From: Otis tarda
Lineage: Eukaryota; Chordata; Aves; Otidiformes; Otididae
Direction: 5' to 3'
Assembly: GCA_026413225.1 (NCBI GenBank)
Contig: CM048552.1
Span: 143,357,053 to 143,421,052 of the forward strand
DNA: 64,000 bases
Shown here: positions 1 through 15,698 of the stretch, piece by piece
How positions within the stretch are numbered: the first letter of the stretch is position 1
Layout of the letters: each line of letters opens with the position of its first letter
The notes under the pieces: generated by a model
The model's database searches: none
What the model saw: the letters and a program-made list of their open reading frames with translations, nothing else
Told to the model about the DNA's origin: nothing
Made by a program: the position numbers and the translations under genes

Positions 1-1001
1 TTGGTTCCATCTCTGTGTAGCAGCTCTCTTCAGAGCTATTGAATCTAATTTTCTGGGGAACATAGCCTGCCATCCGTACAGGTGTTTTGCCAGCCTGATT
101 CTGAAGGAGTGAAGAATATTACTGGACATCTTAATCATAAAGTGCCACTGCTGTTAATTTGTATTGGTTTTGTCACTTTGTCATTGTTCTGCAATACTTA
201 TTCTTGTGTGTTTTGTCTTTTTCAATTGGGTAGGGTTTTTTGTAGCTTTATTTTGTTTTGCTAGAGAGCTCTGTAAAGCTACCATCTCACAAGCATTTTG
301 TTACTCACATTGCATTCTTGTACTGTACCAGAGTTGGTGACCGTGTTCCATCGGTGGAAGAGATGAGTGAAAGCCGCTGGCTGTATTTCAGGTGACACTG
401 TGCTTTCCTTTATACCAAATTAACCTGGTGCTTGGCTTTCTTCATCTTTGTAACACTAAGTGAGTGCTCTTTTTCTATACTATGGCATGCTGCTTCTGCT
501 GCTTCTTTTCTGCAGAGTGCCATAGATGTTCCACAATTCTGAGTCTGTTCTCTTCTTCTGAGCTGGGAAAGTGTGGATCACACATCATGTCTTTAGCTTA
601 AAAAAAACCCCACAAAACACCACATTCTTTAACTCCTGTGTACGAGTAATTAAAGAAGCAAAATTAGTGGCTCTGGCCTGGGAAGACCTGAAAGCTGATA
701 AATCATGGACGCGATCCTATGATCCTTAATCACACAGGTATTCTTAAGTATTCTTGGAGTTATTTTGTACAACTGTTCAGATGGGAAGGAACTTCATAGC
801 TGATCCTTCTTTGGGGATGTATTTTAAAAACAGAGGATTATCACATTGCTTTATAGGAGGTGCTAATAAGAGTGGAGATAAACCAGAATCCTGATCTTCT
901 CCTGTTGATGGTTTCTAGAACTGATACATGGATAGAGGAAGAAGGGGGAAAAAATATCTGTAACTGGTAGCTATAGGAAAGTGTGTATGTTTATGCACCT
1001 T

Positions 1002-1031
1002 TGTGTGTGTATATATATATAAAAATATATA
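1002..1031. repeat. (TG)n(TA)n microsatellite
   Basis: A short TG run passes into a TA run (about 30 bp) within the SLC9A7 intron. It is simple repeat DNA, probably polymorphic, with no function visible. Confidence 0.8.
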
Positions 1032-1363
1032 CAGAATATTTATCTAAAGAAAACTCTTTGGGGTGGGGGAACGGTAAGTTTTTCATGTATCCTGTCACAC
1101 TTGAAGGTTCCTAGCCAGCTACTAAATTTGCCAGAGACGTAATATGTTAGCTTGTACAGAGAATTTGAGAACTATTCTCAATTACAGTCAGTCTTGGCTG
1201 TTGCCACACTAATTACATATGCTAGAATGTGATAAAGCCTCGTGTTTTGGTAACTTGTCATCTATATGTTGCAGGGCCTTGGAAAGGTTTTTGAAGTATC
1301 AGAATAAATGGTTCCATCCATTTTAAAACTACGTAGTGGAGAACTTGAAGTAGCTCTGTGTTG

Positions 1364-1380
1364 TTTTTTTTTTTTTTTTT
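1364..1380. repeat. Poly(T) tract
   Basis: An uninterrupted run of 17 T in the SLC9A7 intron. It produces the lysine-rich short ORF on the other strand, which is therefore not a gene. Confidence 0.8.
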
Positions 1381-4300
1381 ACCATTCCCTTCCATACAGT
1401 TAGTTTCCACTTTGTGTTCTACATTTTGTATGTCAACCATTTTCTCCCACACTGCTTAAATTACCAAATTATACATAGGCTTAGCATTTGAGGGATCAAA
1501 TCTGAGTAACTGCTCTCCTGCATGTGATGCTGGAGTTCTAGCTGTAGAATAAGGACCAAGAAGGTTGGGAGTCAGTTAAGAGCAGAAATGTGGTGCTTTG
1601 GTATTGGGTCTTAGGAGCTCAATGGTAGTCTCTTTGCTTTTACAGAGTTCTTAAAGCATGAAAAGCCTTTTATACCTTAGAAAAACCTCCAAAACTTTAA
1701 TAGGAAGGAGTGAAGAAATAAGCTTAAATTGGACTTTTACTGTAGTATACTTTTGTCTACAGATTCCAGTAAAATTCCCAAGGCAGAAACAAGATAGCTG
1801 AACTTTATGTACTAGTAACTGTCTGTACTGATGTATTAAGGTATCTATCAAAAACGGAATTGATGCCAATGGGGGAAATAGATGGATTTTTCACAAGTTT
1901 GGCAATATATATGCATTGTTACAGCTGAAAGACTGCTCATATTCTTCATCTGACATCTGCTGTTAAAGAGTTACTTATTTGAATTGCTTCTGTATACCCT
2001 CAGGGAATCCACCCACAACTGCTGCAGTGGGCTTTCAGAAAGGGTGGAAGAGAAAACAAAGATGCTTGCTGGCATCTGCGCTGCCCTGGCCCTGGCTGTC
2101 CTCTGTGCTCCTGATCTCTGAGAGGGGATCTGCATAAATCAATCCAGTAACAATTTTTCTTAATTTAAAAACTGGTTAAATAAATGAGAACTGATACTGG
2201 CCTTTATAGCACATTTAAATTACGGGTAGCTTTTTAGATGTATTTAAGGATGTGCGATGGATTTTTTTTCTTTTAACTATCAGAAAAAAAACTTATATTA
2301 AAAACAGACATACATCAGCTTTACTTGTACTTTTAATTAGGGAAGCAGTTAAGTAAGGATAAAGTAACTAAATGTTTTCTGTGCTTTTCTTTAGTGTAAA
2401 AGAGACTGAGAGAGACCTGACTGGTTTTTGGTATTGCTTTGTTTTAGATGATAAAAATGACACTTTGTTAGAAATTTGGGGGTAGGCCCTGCAAAAATGT
2501 GATGCTTGTCATGAGACCAGGCCATATATACCTTGAAACTTAAACAGGCAAACTTGCTACAAAAAATAAAACTTCCTGTACAATAGGAATATCCTGTACA
2601 GAGGATAAGAGACATAGTGTGCTGGTTGAAAGATACAAAAAGTAGTCGTGGAAATTCAAGATAGTAATGTATTTTGTGTTAACCTGTGAACTGATGAACA
2701 CACTTCGAAATATGAACTTTAAGAAAAGTGACTAATAGAAAATAATTAATTGGAAATATTTAACATATAAATTCACCTGAAAAATAGCTTTGAAAAAAAA
2801 TTAAGATGAACAAGTCTGATGTACTATTTCAATATTGAAAGAAATGTCTGTAGTAAGATTTCTTTTTTTTAAAATTCTAAAAGTTGAACCATTTTAATAT
2901 AGAAAAGCTCTCTTTTCCTGTGCAGTACAACAGTGAACCCAAACACCTGGCCTCTGATGTACTATGTCTTTCCACTGAACAGTATGGCCATCCTGCTTTG
3001 GTCCTCCACTAAGGCCCCTTCCCATGCCTAAGGGCAGTTAAAATCCCCAAAACAAATGCACAACCTTGTAAGTCAAGTCAAACTGAGACCTTCTGAATTA
3101 TTTGGGTTTTGTTATGTACTGTGAAGTGAAAGGGTAGCCCAGTGAGTTACAACTATTTGGGGAATGCAAGCTATGTTCATCTTCTGGAATGAGCTTCTTG
3201 AACTCCCTGTTCGTATTGCCAGTTACACAGCTAACGAGTGTGGTTGCTGTGCATAGTGCGTTCAACCTCCCCAGTGTGCAGCTGGAGTTTGGAAAGCCAC
3301 TAATATTTTTCTTTTATTTTTATGTTTATTTATAAAGGAATGTGCAATCTTACATATGTTGCCATACTAAGCAGGTTTCCTGATGTTGTTTGTCAGCTTT
3401 CTGCATGAGGCTTCATTAGGTAACTAGTTTGTCTGCAGAAAACCCTTCTTATCATGTCTTCCCTGCTTAGTGATAGCCTAAGCAGTAACACCTAAGCCCT
3501 TGTAACCTTTCAGAGCTCTTGTGTGTAGCATTTTGTTTTAGCATGTATTACAATCCAGCGCTTAATCTGTCTGTCCCCTGTTCCATTAAACTGATCAATG
3601 CCAATTAATTCCCAGGCCAAATGTGCCTAAGGGTTAAGATGTCTCTACCTGGACAAAGGAAGTGATGAAGAAAGAAAAAAGACTCAGGAAAAAAATCCAA
3701 GCAGAGGACTGGATCAGCATGAGCTCTATATGAGGCTGCTGCAGGCAGTTTTAGAGTGATCTTCTGGATTTTCCCTGAACTACATTGTCATTTGAGGTCT
3801 TGGACTGGCCATGAGTCCACAAGGATGACTTAAAACTTCATTTCAGTGCCTATTTTTCTTTTTCTATTGTTCTATTACAAAGTGTTGCCCTGAAAGTTAT
3901 TTGAAGGTATTCCCTTTTTCTTTAATCCATACCATCTTCTGTGCTTGAAGGTAAATAATGTCTGGATCACTGTTTGCTTTGTGCAAGCACGTGTCTCTGG
4001 GACACACAAATAATATGGTCTTACCAGCAAGGTTCTGCTGGTTTCTGGTGATCCTGAGGGATGTTGCGTAATTGCCATGGCTAGAAATAGCTGATACTAA
4101 ATCTAGGTAAGAAAGAAATTATGCTAAACCAGCTCAGTCCCTTCCAAGAGAAAGGAAATGAAGAAGTTAGCCATTTCAGACAGTATGTTTTTGTTACTGC
4201 ATGCATTTTCCTACACTTATGCAACATGGTAGGACTGAAACACAACACGTGAGATTGTCAGTCTTATCTAACGTTTGAGGTTGGAAGTCTAGGTTCTACA

Positions 4301-5178
4301 AGAAAGCACAGAGATTAAAGCATGAATGGGATTTAAAACTAGAGAAGTCTAATCTTAGCAAATAACTACCCCCAAAACCGACCAGAAAAACCTGAACATA
4401 ACTACAAGGATTAAATACCCATCTTGGACAGGAGCACTATGTGAAAGGATGATTCAGTGATAAGATGCTCATTAACTATGCAAAAGCAAGTAGATAGTTT
4501 ATTATTAACATATTATTCTGTAATCATTCACCAGCTTGTTATACAGACCCTCCCTCACTCAGGTGGGAGGCTGGACTAGACTGACTTCTTGTTAATCCAG
4601 CGTGGCTATTTTGTATTAGGTGAATGAAACTTGCAGCAAATTAATATTGTGAGTGTCTATAAAGTATTTTTGTTGCTTCACACAGTGCATTAAAACTTGG
4701 TGTGTGCCTTTTTTTAGTCATGTATTTGAGCCATTCTCAGGCCTATCTGGCAGCTAAGTTATTTGCTGTGTCAAATATTTAGGCTGGGCTTATCCTTAGT
4801 CTCTGATTTCTTGCTACTGGACATGAAGGATGTTCTCCACTGAAGAGGATGTCACCCACAGCTCACTTTTAAAGCCAAAAATAGTATTTGCCAGTTTCCT
4901 AAAAGAACTGGCAATAAAGGTAAGCAGTTAAAATTGACACTGAGATGGAGTTAAAGCTGTTATCTGCAGGTAGTTGCTGATTGAGTGAAAAAGTGTATTA
5001 TCTATAGCTATGTAACTGCAGGGGAATAATGAACAGCTCTTCTTCAAACTGTTCTATAACCTCTCTGAATGCAGCTTTGCTGAGTGCTTAATATGCTTTT
5101 AAAATGCATTCTGCCAAACTTACAGCATTTGCAACCCTTGGTAACACCACTTGCTTTGTTTTCCTAATGTTTCTGTAG

Positions 5179-5242
5179 GGTTGGGGTTGACCCAGATCAG
5201 GATCCTCCACCTACTAATGACAGCTTTCAAGTCTTACAAGGA
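5179..5242 (+). CDS. SLC9A7: SLC9A7 internal exon (tail, [11 protein letters not shown])
   Basis: A 64-nt exon of Na+/H+ exchanger 7. It is bounded by the acceptor TTCTGTAG and a consensus donor GTAAGT at 5243. After one base that completes a split codon it reads [20 protein letters not shown] plus a final G, which I recognise as the NHE7 segment just after the last transmembrane helix. That places it at the start of the long cytosolic tail. The exon ends in phase 0 and joins exactly to the exon at 7831, which begins DGPDS. It is too short to appear as a stand-alone ORF and was found by homology and splice sites. The intact frame and consensus sites argue for a functional gene. Confidence 0.93.
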
Positions 5243-7830
5243 GTAAGTAATTACATAACTTCTCTATTAAGCTAATCTTATTTCATAACTAAGACGATAA
5301 AGAACTGCAGAAGCCATGTGCATGGATAAAACCTTTCTCTCTTAGCTGGCAAGTCAGTAATGCATTTTACTTTATAATATTCAAGTAATGCCCACTGAAA
5401 AACCTTCTGTGGTGTCGGGTATAATGCTGCAGCATTGAAATTTTTATTTATACTTATATATATATAAGGCATCAAAAATCTTCCTAAATCTACTAATACA
5501 TTCTGTTTAACAATGTGCTTTCCTCTTCCCCTAGCCATCCGATTCGCTTACTTTTAACGTGCTACAGGATAAATAGTTCTACCCAAGACTGACCCAGAGA
5601 TAATCCTCTTGGCTTCTGTTCAATAATTGATACCAAATTTTGGCCCTTGGACTTGCTTAGAATCAAAGATTAGGTTCACTAATCCAATTACATCTCCTGT
5701 GTACTGTACCACCAAGCCAGCTGCATCTTGCATGTGCTACCTGCCACCTGTATGAGGCAAAAGGAGCACTAGAAAATTGTCATTTCTATTCAGGAAGCTG
5801 TTGCTGTGAATCTTTAGTGCAGCTTTCTTTGCATTAGTAACAACCCAAGAGTTGACTTTTTTTTCCATGCAACACACTATTGGCAAACAAGACTATCAGA
5901 AGAATGTTGTTTGTAGCAGGAATTTGTTTTCCTCATCTATAAACTGAGTGAATTCACAGGAGTGAAAGGCCTGCAAAGAAAAGCCAACGAAAACAACATT
6001 TCCTGAGGCTTCAAGGCTTCACAGGGAGCTTCCTCTGTCCAGACCTTGGTTTACACTCTCCCAGATGCTGCTTGACACTAATTGTTCAGTAGCACAACTG
6101 GTTGCTTATGTAGGAACCTGCTAGGGGAAGCTAAACAGCAGGGAAGACAGATGACTTTGGACCCAGAGGATGCACAGGGTGCAAATGTGTGAACTGTGCT
6201 TTGTAAACCTCAGATTGCGTGATGCTGGTGTTCAGGCTGGTCACAGATACATGCACGGGATACTTGCTGTATTTGGGATCAGCTTGCTTATTAGTGGCTT
6301 CTCCTGCTTTGCCCTTTTTTCTTTTTTTTTTTTTTTTTTTTTTTTTTTGGTCACAGGTTGCACAGATAAGTTACTTGCTCAGGAAGTGTCTCTTTCATTG
6401 CAGAAACTGCATTAGGCATCTCTGTGTCTTTGTACAAGCCTGTGTCCTTTGTGAGCTAGTGGATTTGGGTACCAAAAAGGGTGAACTTGGTTTTGTAGCT
6501 GTCTGGAAGCAATCAGAAGGCCAGGCCTCAAAACACCTTCAACAGTGTAGGCCACAGTTATTGCATAAAACCGAGGTTAGGAAATGGTATTGTGGTAAGA
6601 TGGCTTTGGCCAGTTCAGACTGAGTTTGTCAGTATTTGAGGAATTGCTTTAACAGAGTGTGGGTATTCTGTTCTCATTCAATGTCTGGTGGAAATAACTT
6701 GTTTGCTTTTTTTCCCATGTAAACATAAGGCACTTACCCATTTGTTTCTCTTTTTAGCTGTGCATTGTGTTCCTAGTGGACTCTATTAGTCAGTTCCCGT
6801 TGGATTGCTTTTTCTTTCACCAAGCCAAGATTAGTAGTGTGCCATAGTTAAAGAAAATATATCATTTTGGATGGGGAGGGAGCGAAAATGTACGAAGCTT
6901 TAACTCTTGGTGGATCATGGATTTTTTTTTTTTTTTAATTTTTTTTTTATTTTGCAGATCAGAAGTACATAGGGCAATCCCATCTTGTTCTTTTTCCAGT
7001 AGTTTGGAAGATGATTTGTACAAGGCGTTCTCACTTCATCTGTTTTCCTGTGTTTAACTTTGTCCTCTGGCCAAAAAACCCCTCCAAAATTCCAAGCAGT
7101 AACAAGAGTGAAAACAAATGCAGCTGCAGACCAGCTGATGCAATGACTTGCAGCACAGCAAGGAAAGGGATTATATTTAACACTCTTAGCACTCCTGAGG
7201 TTGATCTAGCACTTACGAAACATGCGTGATCTTCCTCAGTTGTGATTTTATGTGGATTCCCTGTTAGACATATTTCTTGTAACTGTGATGTGTTTGATCA
7301 GATTTGCAAGAGTTTATCAGGTAGGGTAAATTCTGTTGCTTCCTTGGAGGAGCAAGAGGCTTAGGGAAAGAACATCAAATAGACCTAGAGTTAAGGAAAT
7401 CAACCAAGCAATGAATAGGAATTAATCTGGATTATTCCAGTTCATTTATTTGGGGAGGGGAATGGGGACAGGGTATCAACAAGGCTTATTTGGCAGTTTT
7501 GGACTTATTTCTATCTCCACTACTACATTAACTGTGTGATAAGCTTTTAGACTCAAGGGAACTTGGCGGCAGAGGGCTCTTTAAGGTAATTTGAGGATAA
7601 CAAAGAGAGTCTACTTCTCTGCACAGTTATTTCTAGTCCTTCTAGGGAAAGTAATCTCAGTATAAGCATGTCTCTGAATAGCTTTCTTCTACGGTCTAAG
7701 TACAGCATTGAAGTAATTTGGCTGTTTTGGGACAGGATATGATAATGTGAATGATTGGAATGTGTGATTTGTTTGTTTGTGGTTTTTTTCTGCCTGAAAT
7801 AATGGAATATGTTTTTATCTTATATTTTAG
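5243..7830 (+). other. SLC9A7: SLC9A7 intron
   Basis: A 2.6-kb intron between two matched coding exons, starting GTAAGT and ending TATATTTTAG. It contains a 27-T tract near 6.33 kb. No other coding or RNA gene is evident. Confidence 0.88.
6322..6348. repeat. Poly(T) tract
   Basis: About 27 consecutive T in the SLC9A7 intron, preceded by a shorter T run. The phenylalanine-rich ORFs crossing it (6170-6415 and 6219-6623) are products of this tract and not genes. Confidence 0.85.
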
Positions 7831-7913
7831 GATGGCCCAGATTCTGAAAGAAGGAACAGGACAAAACAGGAAAGTGCTTGGCTCTTCAGGCTATGGTACA
7901 GCTTTGACCATAA
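7831..7913 (+). CDS. SLC9A7: SLC9A7 internal exon (tail, [11 protein letters not shown])
   Basis: An 83-nt exon of NHE7: 27 codons plus two bases of a split codon. It follows the acceptor TATATTTTAG and is followed by a donor beginning GTATCC at 7914. The product starts [17 protein letters not shown] and ends with the aromatic motif FRLWYSFDH. The last two bases (AA) plus the first base of the next exon (T) restore an Asn codon, giving DHN-YLKP as in known NHE7 proteins. This phase match strongly supports both boundaries. Reading through the donor gives the longer but spurious ORF 7751-8017. Confidence 0.93.
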
Positions 7914-11478
<3,565 letters not shown>

Positions 11479-12522
11479 TGATACACATATTGTAAGAAAG
11501 TGCTGGTTTGTCCTAGGCAGAAAAGATTTAATCTCCGCTAAGGCAACAGCTTCTGTTAGTAAAAATCAGAGATAATCTTATTGTTCAAATACTACATTAA
11601 AAAAATTACACTTATAGATATTGGAAAATTACAGGCCTAATCAATAAACCAGTTCTTAGTGAATCACTTGGAAATATTCAGTCCCTTCTTAACACTTTTG
11701 TACAAGATTCTTTTCCTGTTACTGCTAAGGTTGTGTTGAGGTCTCCTTCAGAGAAGACACTGACACATTTACCAATGCCGGAAAGAAATCTGGTAGAGCT
11801 TCCCCTCATTGTTTCCACTGTGAAATTTGAGATCACGTTTCACAAACCGTTAATCAGTTACTTATCTCAGTCTAGCAGGTCACTATTCTGTCTTTACAGC
11901 CGTGTCTTGCAATAATTAATGCTTCATTCTCCTGTTACTCTTGCAGAACCCTGAGACGTCTCATTACTATCTGTACACTGCTTCTGAAATCTGCAACTTT
12001 TCATGAGCCACTTGTAAATAAAACCATAGTACTATGTGAGATCACTTACAGGTTCTCTGGAATGGCAACATCTCTGCTATGTTTAAGGAGTCTTGGACCA
12101 GATTTCTCTTAATATTTTCCTAGAAAGTTATGAATTCCACTTGGAGCTTGGAAATACTTTCCTGCATTTCTTTCTGGTATCATTAGCATCTTACTTTTAC
12201 CTGATGGTAACATTTCAAAGAAATTTGAAATGTCTGCTGCCTATTTGGAGCTGTTAGTAATGCAAGAAATTGGCCTTGTTCCCATCTTTGCAATGCCACT
12301 GGAGATCTTCAAACAGATCTAGGCTGGAAGGCATCCATCAGACCAATTAGCCTACTTGCATGTTGCCCATGTGTCTCTCTCTGTATGATCTGATAAGATT
12401 AGTTATCCAGCAACTGAGGATCTAACCAGAATGAACATGCAAGCTTTGGCTTTCATTTTTCTCTAATAATTGGGCTCTTTTTTTCTCTTTGTTCTTCATT
12501 CTTTAATTGGATTGGTTCTGTG

Positions 12523-12535
12523 ACACACACACACA
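12523..12535. repeat. (AC)n microsatellite
   Basis: A short dinucleotide run in the SLC9A7 last intron. It is a minor feature with no function visible. Confidence 0.7.
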
Positions 12536-13628
12536 TACTCCCTCCTTGGGATGTTAACTTCATCATTAAAACTGCTTATAAGGCTGCATACTTTTTCAAG
12601 GTATATAATGTGGAACCTTCACATTATATTTATATATATGTTCCTATTTTGGTGCATTGTTGCATTACTCTTGGGAAAGCATATAATTTTGAGATTTTAT
12701 TACTAGTTCCTTGTCAAGATTTCTGAACTCTGCAGTTGCTTTATTGCTTTTAATTTCTTTGCGTGGCTGGCTTTGCTACAGCACCGTGACGATACCATCT
12801 TATTACTAGCTAAAAAGCCGTGGAATCTTTTACCTTCCTATTAAGTGCAAGTGAAGCAACTGAGAGCGCTGTGTCTTTGGGGGGGTCAGAAACTGTTTGG
12901 AATAGTTGTGTTTTTGTGAGGTATTTCCAGGAAAATGGAATGGTACATCTGAGAGAATTAAAGACTGAAGACTCTGAATTCAACAAACAAAGTCTGTAAA
13001 TACTCAACAGAATGTAATAGAGCTGGAAGATGTGTTTCAAAAAGAAGTTGTAAATCTTGGATCTCATTTAGGTGCATGTCTGAGCAGTTATGACATCTAT
13101 ATAGAGAAGGAAGAGAAGAAAGCATACAAGTATGTGTCTGTACTGACTGCATATTTGTGTATTGTTTTCAGGTTTTGTTAAGTTTTTTTTTCCTCTGGCT
13201 TTATTACAACCTTATTAGAATTAATTTTCACTTCTGTGAGTAGGAGTATGTCTTTTTAATTAGATGCCAAAAGGGGGTTTTAAAGTTTGAAAGTCAAATA
13301 ATCTTATTACATAGTCCACCTACAGCCTATTTCTAAGTATGAGACTGTGTCCTCTAAGCTTGACTTTGCATGGTGTACATGTAAGGTTCTGAGTCAGCAC
13401 GCAGGGGTGAGGTACAGTGGATGTTCTCCAGAGCTGTCGTTACTATTCCGTACTAATGTTCTCCCACAGCTTTCAGACTGTGCCATTAGGCTCACCATTA
13501 AGTGTTTCCCACCCAAACAGAAACCAAGTTGGAACTTAAAAATACGAGGGGCTGCTGTAGTTAGTGTTTAAAATGATCATTTTCAAAAATTCACTCCTGT
13601 TCTTCTCTCCTGGTGTTATCTTCAGTGT

Positions 13629-15500
13629 GTGACCATTTGGCAGGGCTTTCCAATTTATCTTATTTTCCCGATGAAGAAGTCGGGCAAAAAGGCCAGGAGG
13701 CCCGCATGGATGAGCAAGGAGCTCCTGGACCAACTGAAAGTAAAGAAGGAAGCCTATAGAGGGTGGAAGCGGAGACAGGTAGCCTGGGAGGACTACCGAG
13801 TGGCTGTGAGAGCGGCCAGGGATAGGGTGAGGAAGGCTAAAGCCCTGATGGAATCGAATCTGGCCAGGGATATAAAAAGTAACAAGAAAAGCTTTTACAG
13901 GTATGTAGGGGACAAAAGAAAATCCAAGGAGAATGTAGGCCCCCTCCGGAAGGTAACGGGTGTCGTGGTTACCCGGGATGTGGAGAAGGCTGAGGTACTC
14001 AATGACTTTTTTGCCTCAGTCTTCACTGATAAGGGCTCTTGTCTCCCCACCCAAGCTGTGGAAGGCACAGGCAGGGACTGCGAGGATGAAGAACCGCCCA
14101 CGGTGCTCGAAGAGCAGGTTCGGGATCATCTAAGGAACTTGAAGGTGCACAAGTCCATGGGGCCTGATGATATCCATCCGCGCGTCCTGAGGGAACTGGT
14201 GGATGAAGTTGCCAAGCCACTGGCCATCATATTTGAGAAATCGTGGCAGTCTGGTGAGGTCCCCGGTGACTGGAAGAGAGGGAACATAACCCCCATTTTT
14301 AAAAAAGGTAGTAAGAAAGATCCCGGCAACTACAGGCCGGTCAGCCTCACCTCCATGCCTGGCAAGGTCATGGAGCAGATTCTCCTGGAAATCATGCTAA
14401 AGCACATGGAGAGCAAGGAGGTGGTTGGTGACAGCCAACATGGCTTCACCAAGGGCAGATCGTGCCTGACCAATTTGGTGGCCTTTTATGACGGGGTAAC
14501 AGCATCGGTGTACAAGGGACGGGCAACGGATGTCGTCTACCTGGACTTGTGCAAGGCATTTGACACTGTCCCGCACGACATCCTTCTCTCTAAACTAGAG
14601 AGGCATGGGTTCGATGGATGGACCACTCGGTGGATAAGGAGTTGGCTGGATGGCCGCACTCAGAGAGAGGTGGTCGGCGGCTCAATGTCCAATTGGAGAC
14701 CAGTCACCGGTGGCGTCCCTCAGGGGTCTGTGTTGGGCCCGGCCCTGTTCAACATCTTTGTCGGTGACATTGACAGCGGGATAGAGTGCACCCTCAGCAA
14801 GTTCACCAATGACACCAAGCTGTGTGGTGCCGTCGACTCGCTGGAAGGGAGGGATGCCATCCAGAGGGACCTGGACAGGCTGGAGAGGTGGGCCCGTGCC
14901 AACCTCATGAAGTTCAACCAGGCCAAGTGCAAGGTCCTGCACCTGGGTCGTGGCAATCCCAGGCACAAATACAGGCTGGGCGGAGAATGGATTGAGAGCA
15001 GCCCTGAGGAGAAAGACTTGGGAGTGCTGGTAGACGAGAGGCTCAACATGAGTGGGCAAAGCGCCCTTGCGGCCCAGAAGGCCAACCGCATTCTGGGCTG
15101 CATCAAGAGGAGCGTGGCCAGCAGGTCGAGGGAGGTGATTCTGCCCCTCTACTCCGCCCTGGTGAGACCCCACCTGGAGTACTACGTCCAGTTCTGGAGT
15201 CCCCAACACAAGAAGGACATGGACCAGTTGGAAAGGGTCCAGAGGAGGGCCACAAAGATGATCAGAGGGCTGGAGCACCTCTCCTATGAGGACAGGCTGA
15301 GAGAGTTGGGGCTGTTCAGCCTGGAGAAGAGGAGGCTCCGGGGAGACCTGATAGTGGTCTTCCAATACCTCAAGGGGACCTACAGGAAAGATGGGGAGAA
15401 GCTGTTCAGTAGGGCCTGTTGTGATAGGACAAGGGGTAATGGGTTTAAATTAGAAGGAGGTAGGTTTAGATTAGATATTAGAAAAAATTTTTTACAATGA
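13629..15500 (+). pseudogene. CR1 LINE ORF2 fragment: reverse transcriptase
   Basis: A 623-codon open frame for the reverse transcriptase and C-terminal part of a CR1 (chicken repeat 1) LINE polyprotein. The first ~12 codons come from flanking DNA, and CR1 sequence begins at about 13665. Visible RT features include NYRPVSLTS (fingers), [12 protein letters not shown], motif [11 protein letters not shown] near residue 306, and [14 protein letters not shown] at 361-374. At motif C the usual FADD is FTND at residues 392-395 (14802-14813), so the first catalytic Asp is Asn. The N-terminal apurinic endonuclease domain is missing (full CR1 ORF2 is about 900-1000 residues). The long frame without stops suggests a fairly young insertion, but it should be catalytically dead. 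It is intronic and in sense orientation to SLC9A7, so not an independent gene. Confidence 0.93.
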
Positions 15501-15698
15501 GAGTTGTAGAGCACTGGAACAGGTTGCCCAGAGAGGTGGTGGATGCCCCGTCCCTGGAAATGTTCAAGGCCAGGCTGGATGAGGCTCTGAGCAACCTGAT
15601 CTAGTCAGGGATGTCCCTTGTCCTTGCAGGGGGGTTGGACTAGATGACCTTTGAAGGTCCCTTCCAACTCTAACCATTCTATGATTCTATGATTCTAT
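13665..15698 (+). mobile_element. CR1 LINE, 5'-truncated, ~2.0 kb
   Basis: A non-LTR retrotransposon copy. The 5' edge is where CR1 polyprotein similarity starts, near GAAGTCGGGCAAAAAGG. The copy ends in the CR1 3'UTR (15501-15698), with the hallmark GGGTTGGACTAGATGACCTT and tail repeats of ATTCTATG. There is no poly(A), as is normal for CR1. It is more GC-rich than the surrounding intron. 5' truncation through incomplete reverse transcription is usual for this family. It is the longest of the CR1 copies in this window. Confidence 0.95.

Larger units (their letters stand above)
1..5178 (+). other. SLC9A7: SLC9A7 intron (3' part)
   Basis: This stretch precedes the first SLC9A7 exon in the window and ends in a good acceptor (TTCTGTAG at 5171-5178). 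The preceding family exon, which codes for the end of the last membrane segment and the start of the tail, was looked for and not found, so it should lie upstream of the window. The stretch is AT-rich with short homopolymers and a TG/TA microsatellite near 1.0 kb. No other gene is visible. The short ORFs in it resemble nothing recognised. Confidence 0.7.

Noticed and set aside
4555-4615. GGAGGCTGGACTAGACTGAC, like an old CR1 3' end
   Set aside because: Only one short block resembles CR1, and no tail or further CR1 sequence flanks it.
6170-6623. Phe-rich + strand ORFs at 6.2-6.6 kb
   Set aside because: They are produced by a 27-T homopolymer in an intron, with no similarity outside it.
14682-15365. 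227-codon - strand ORF in the CR1
   Set aside because: It is antisense to the CR1 reverse transcriptase frame and has no recognised motif. It is a shadow of the GC-rich coding strand.
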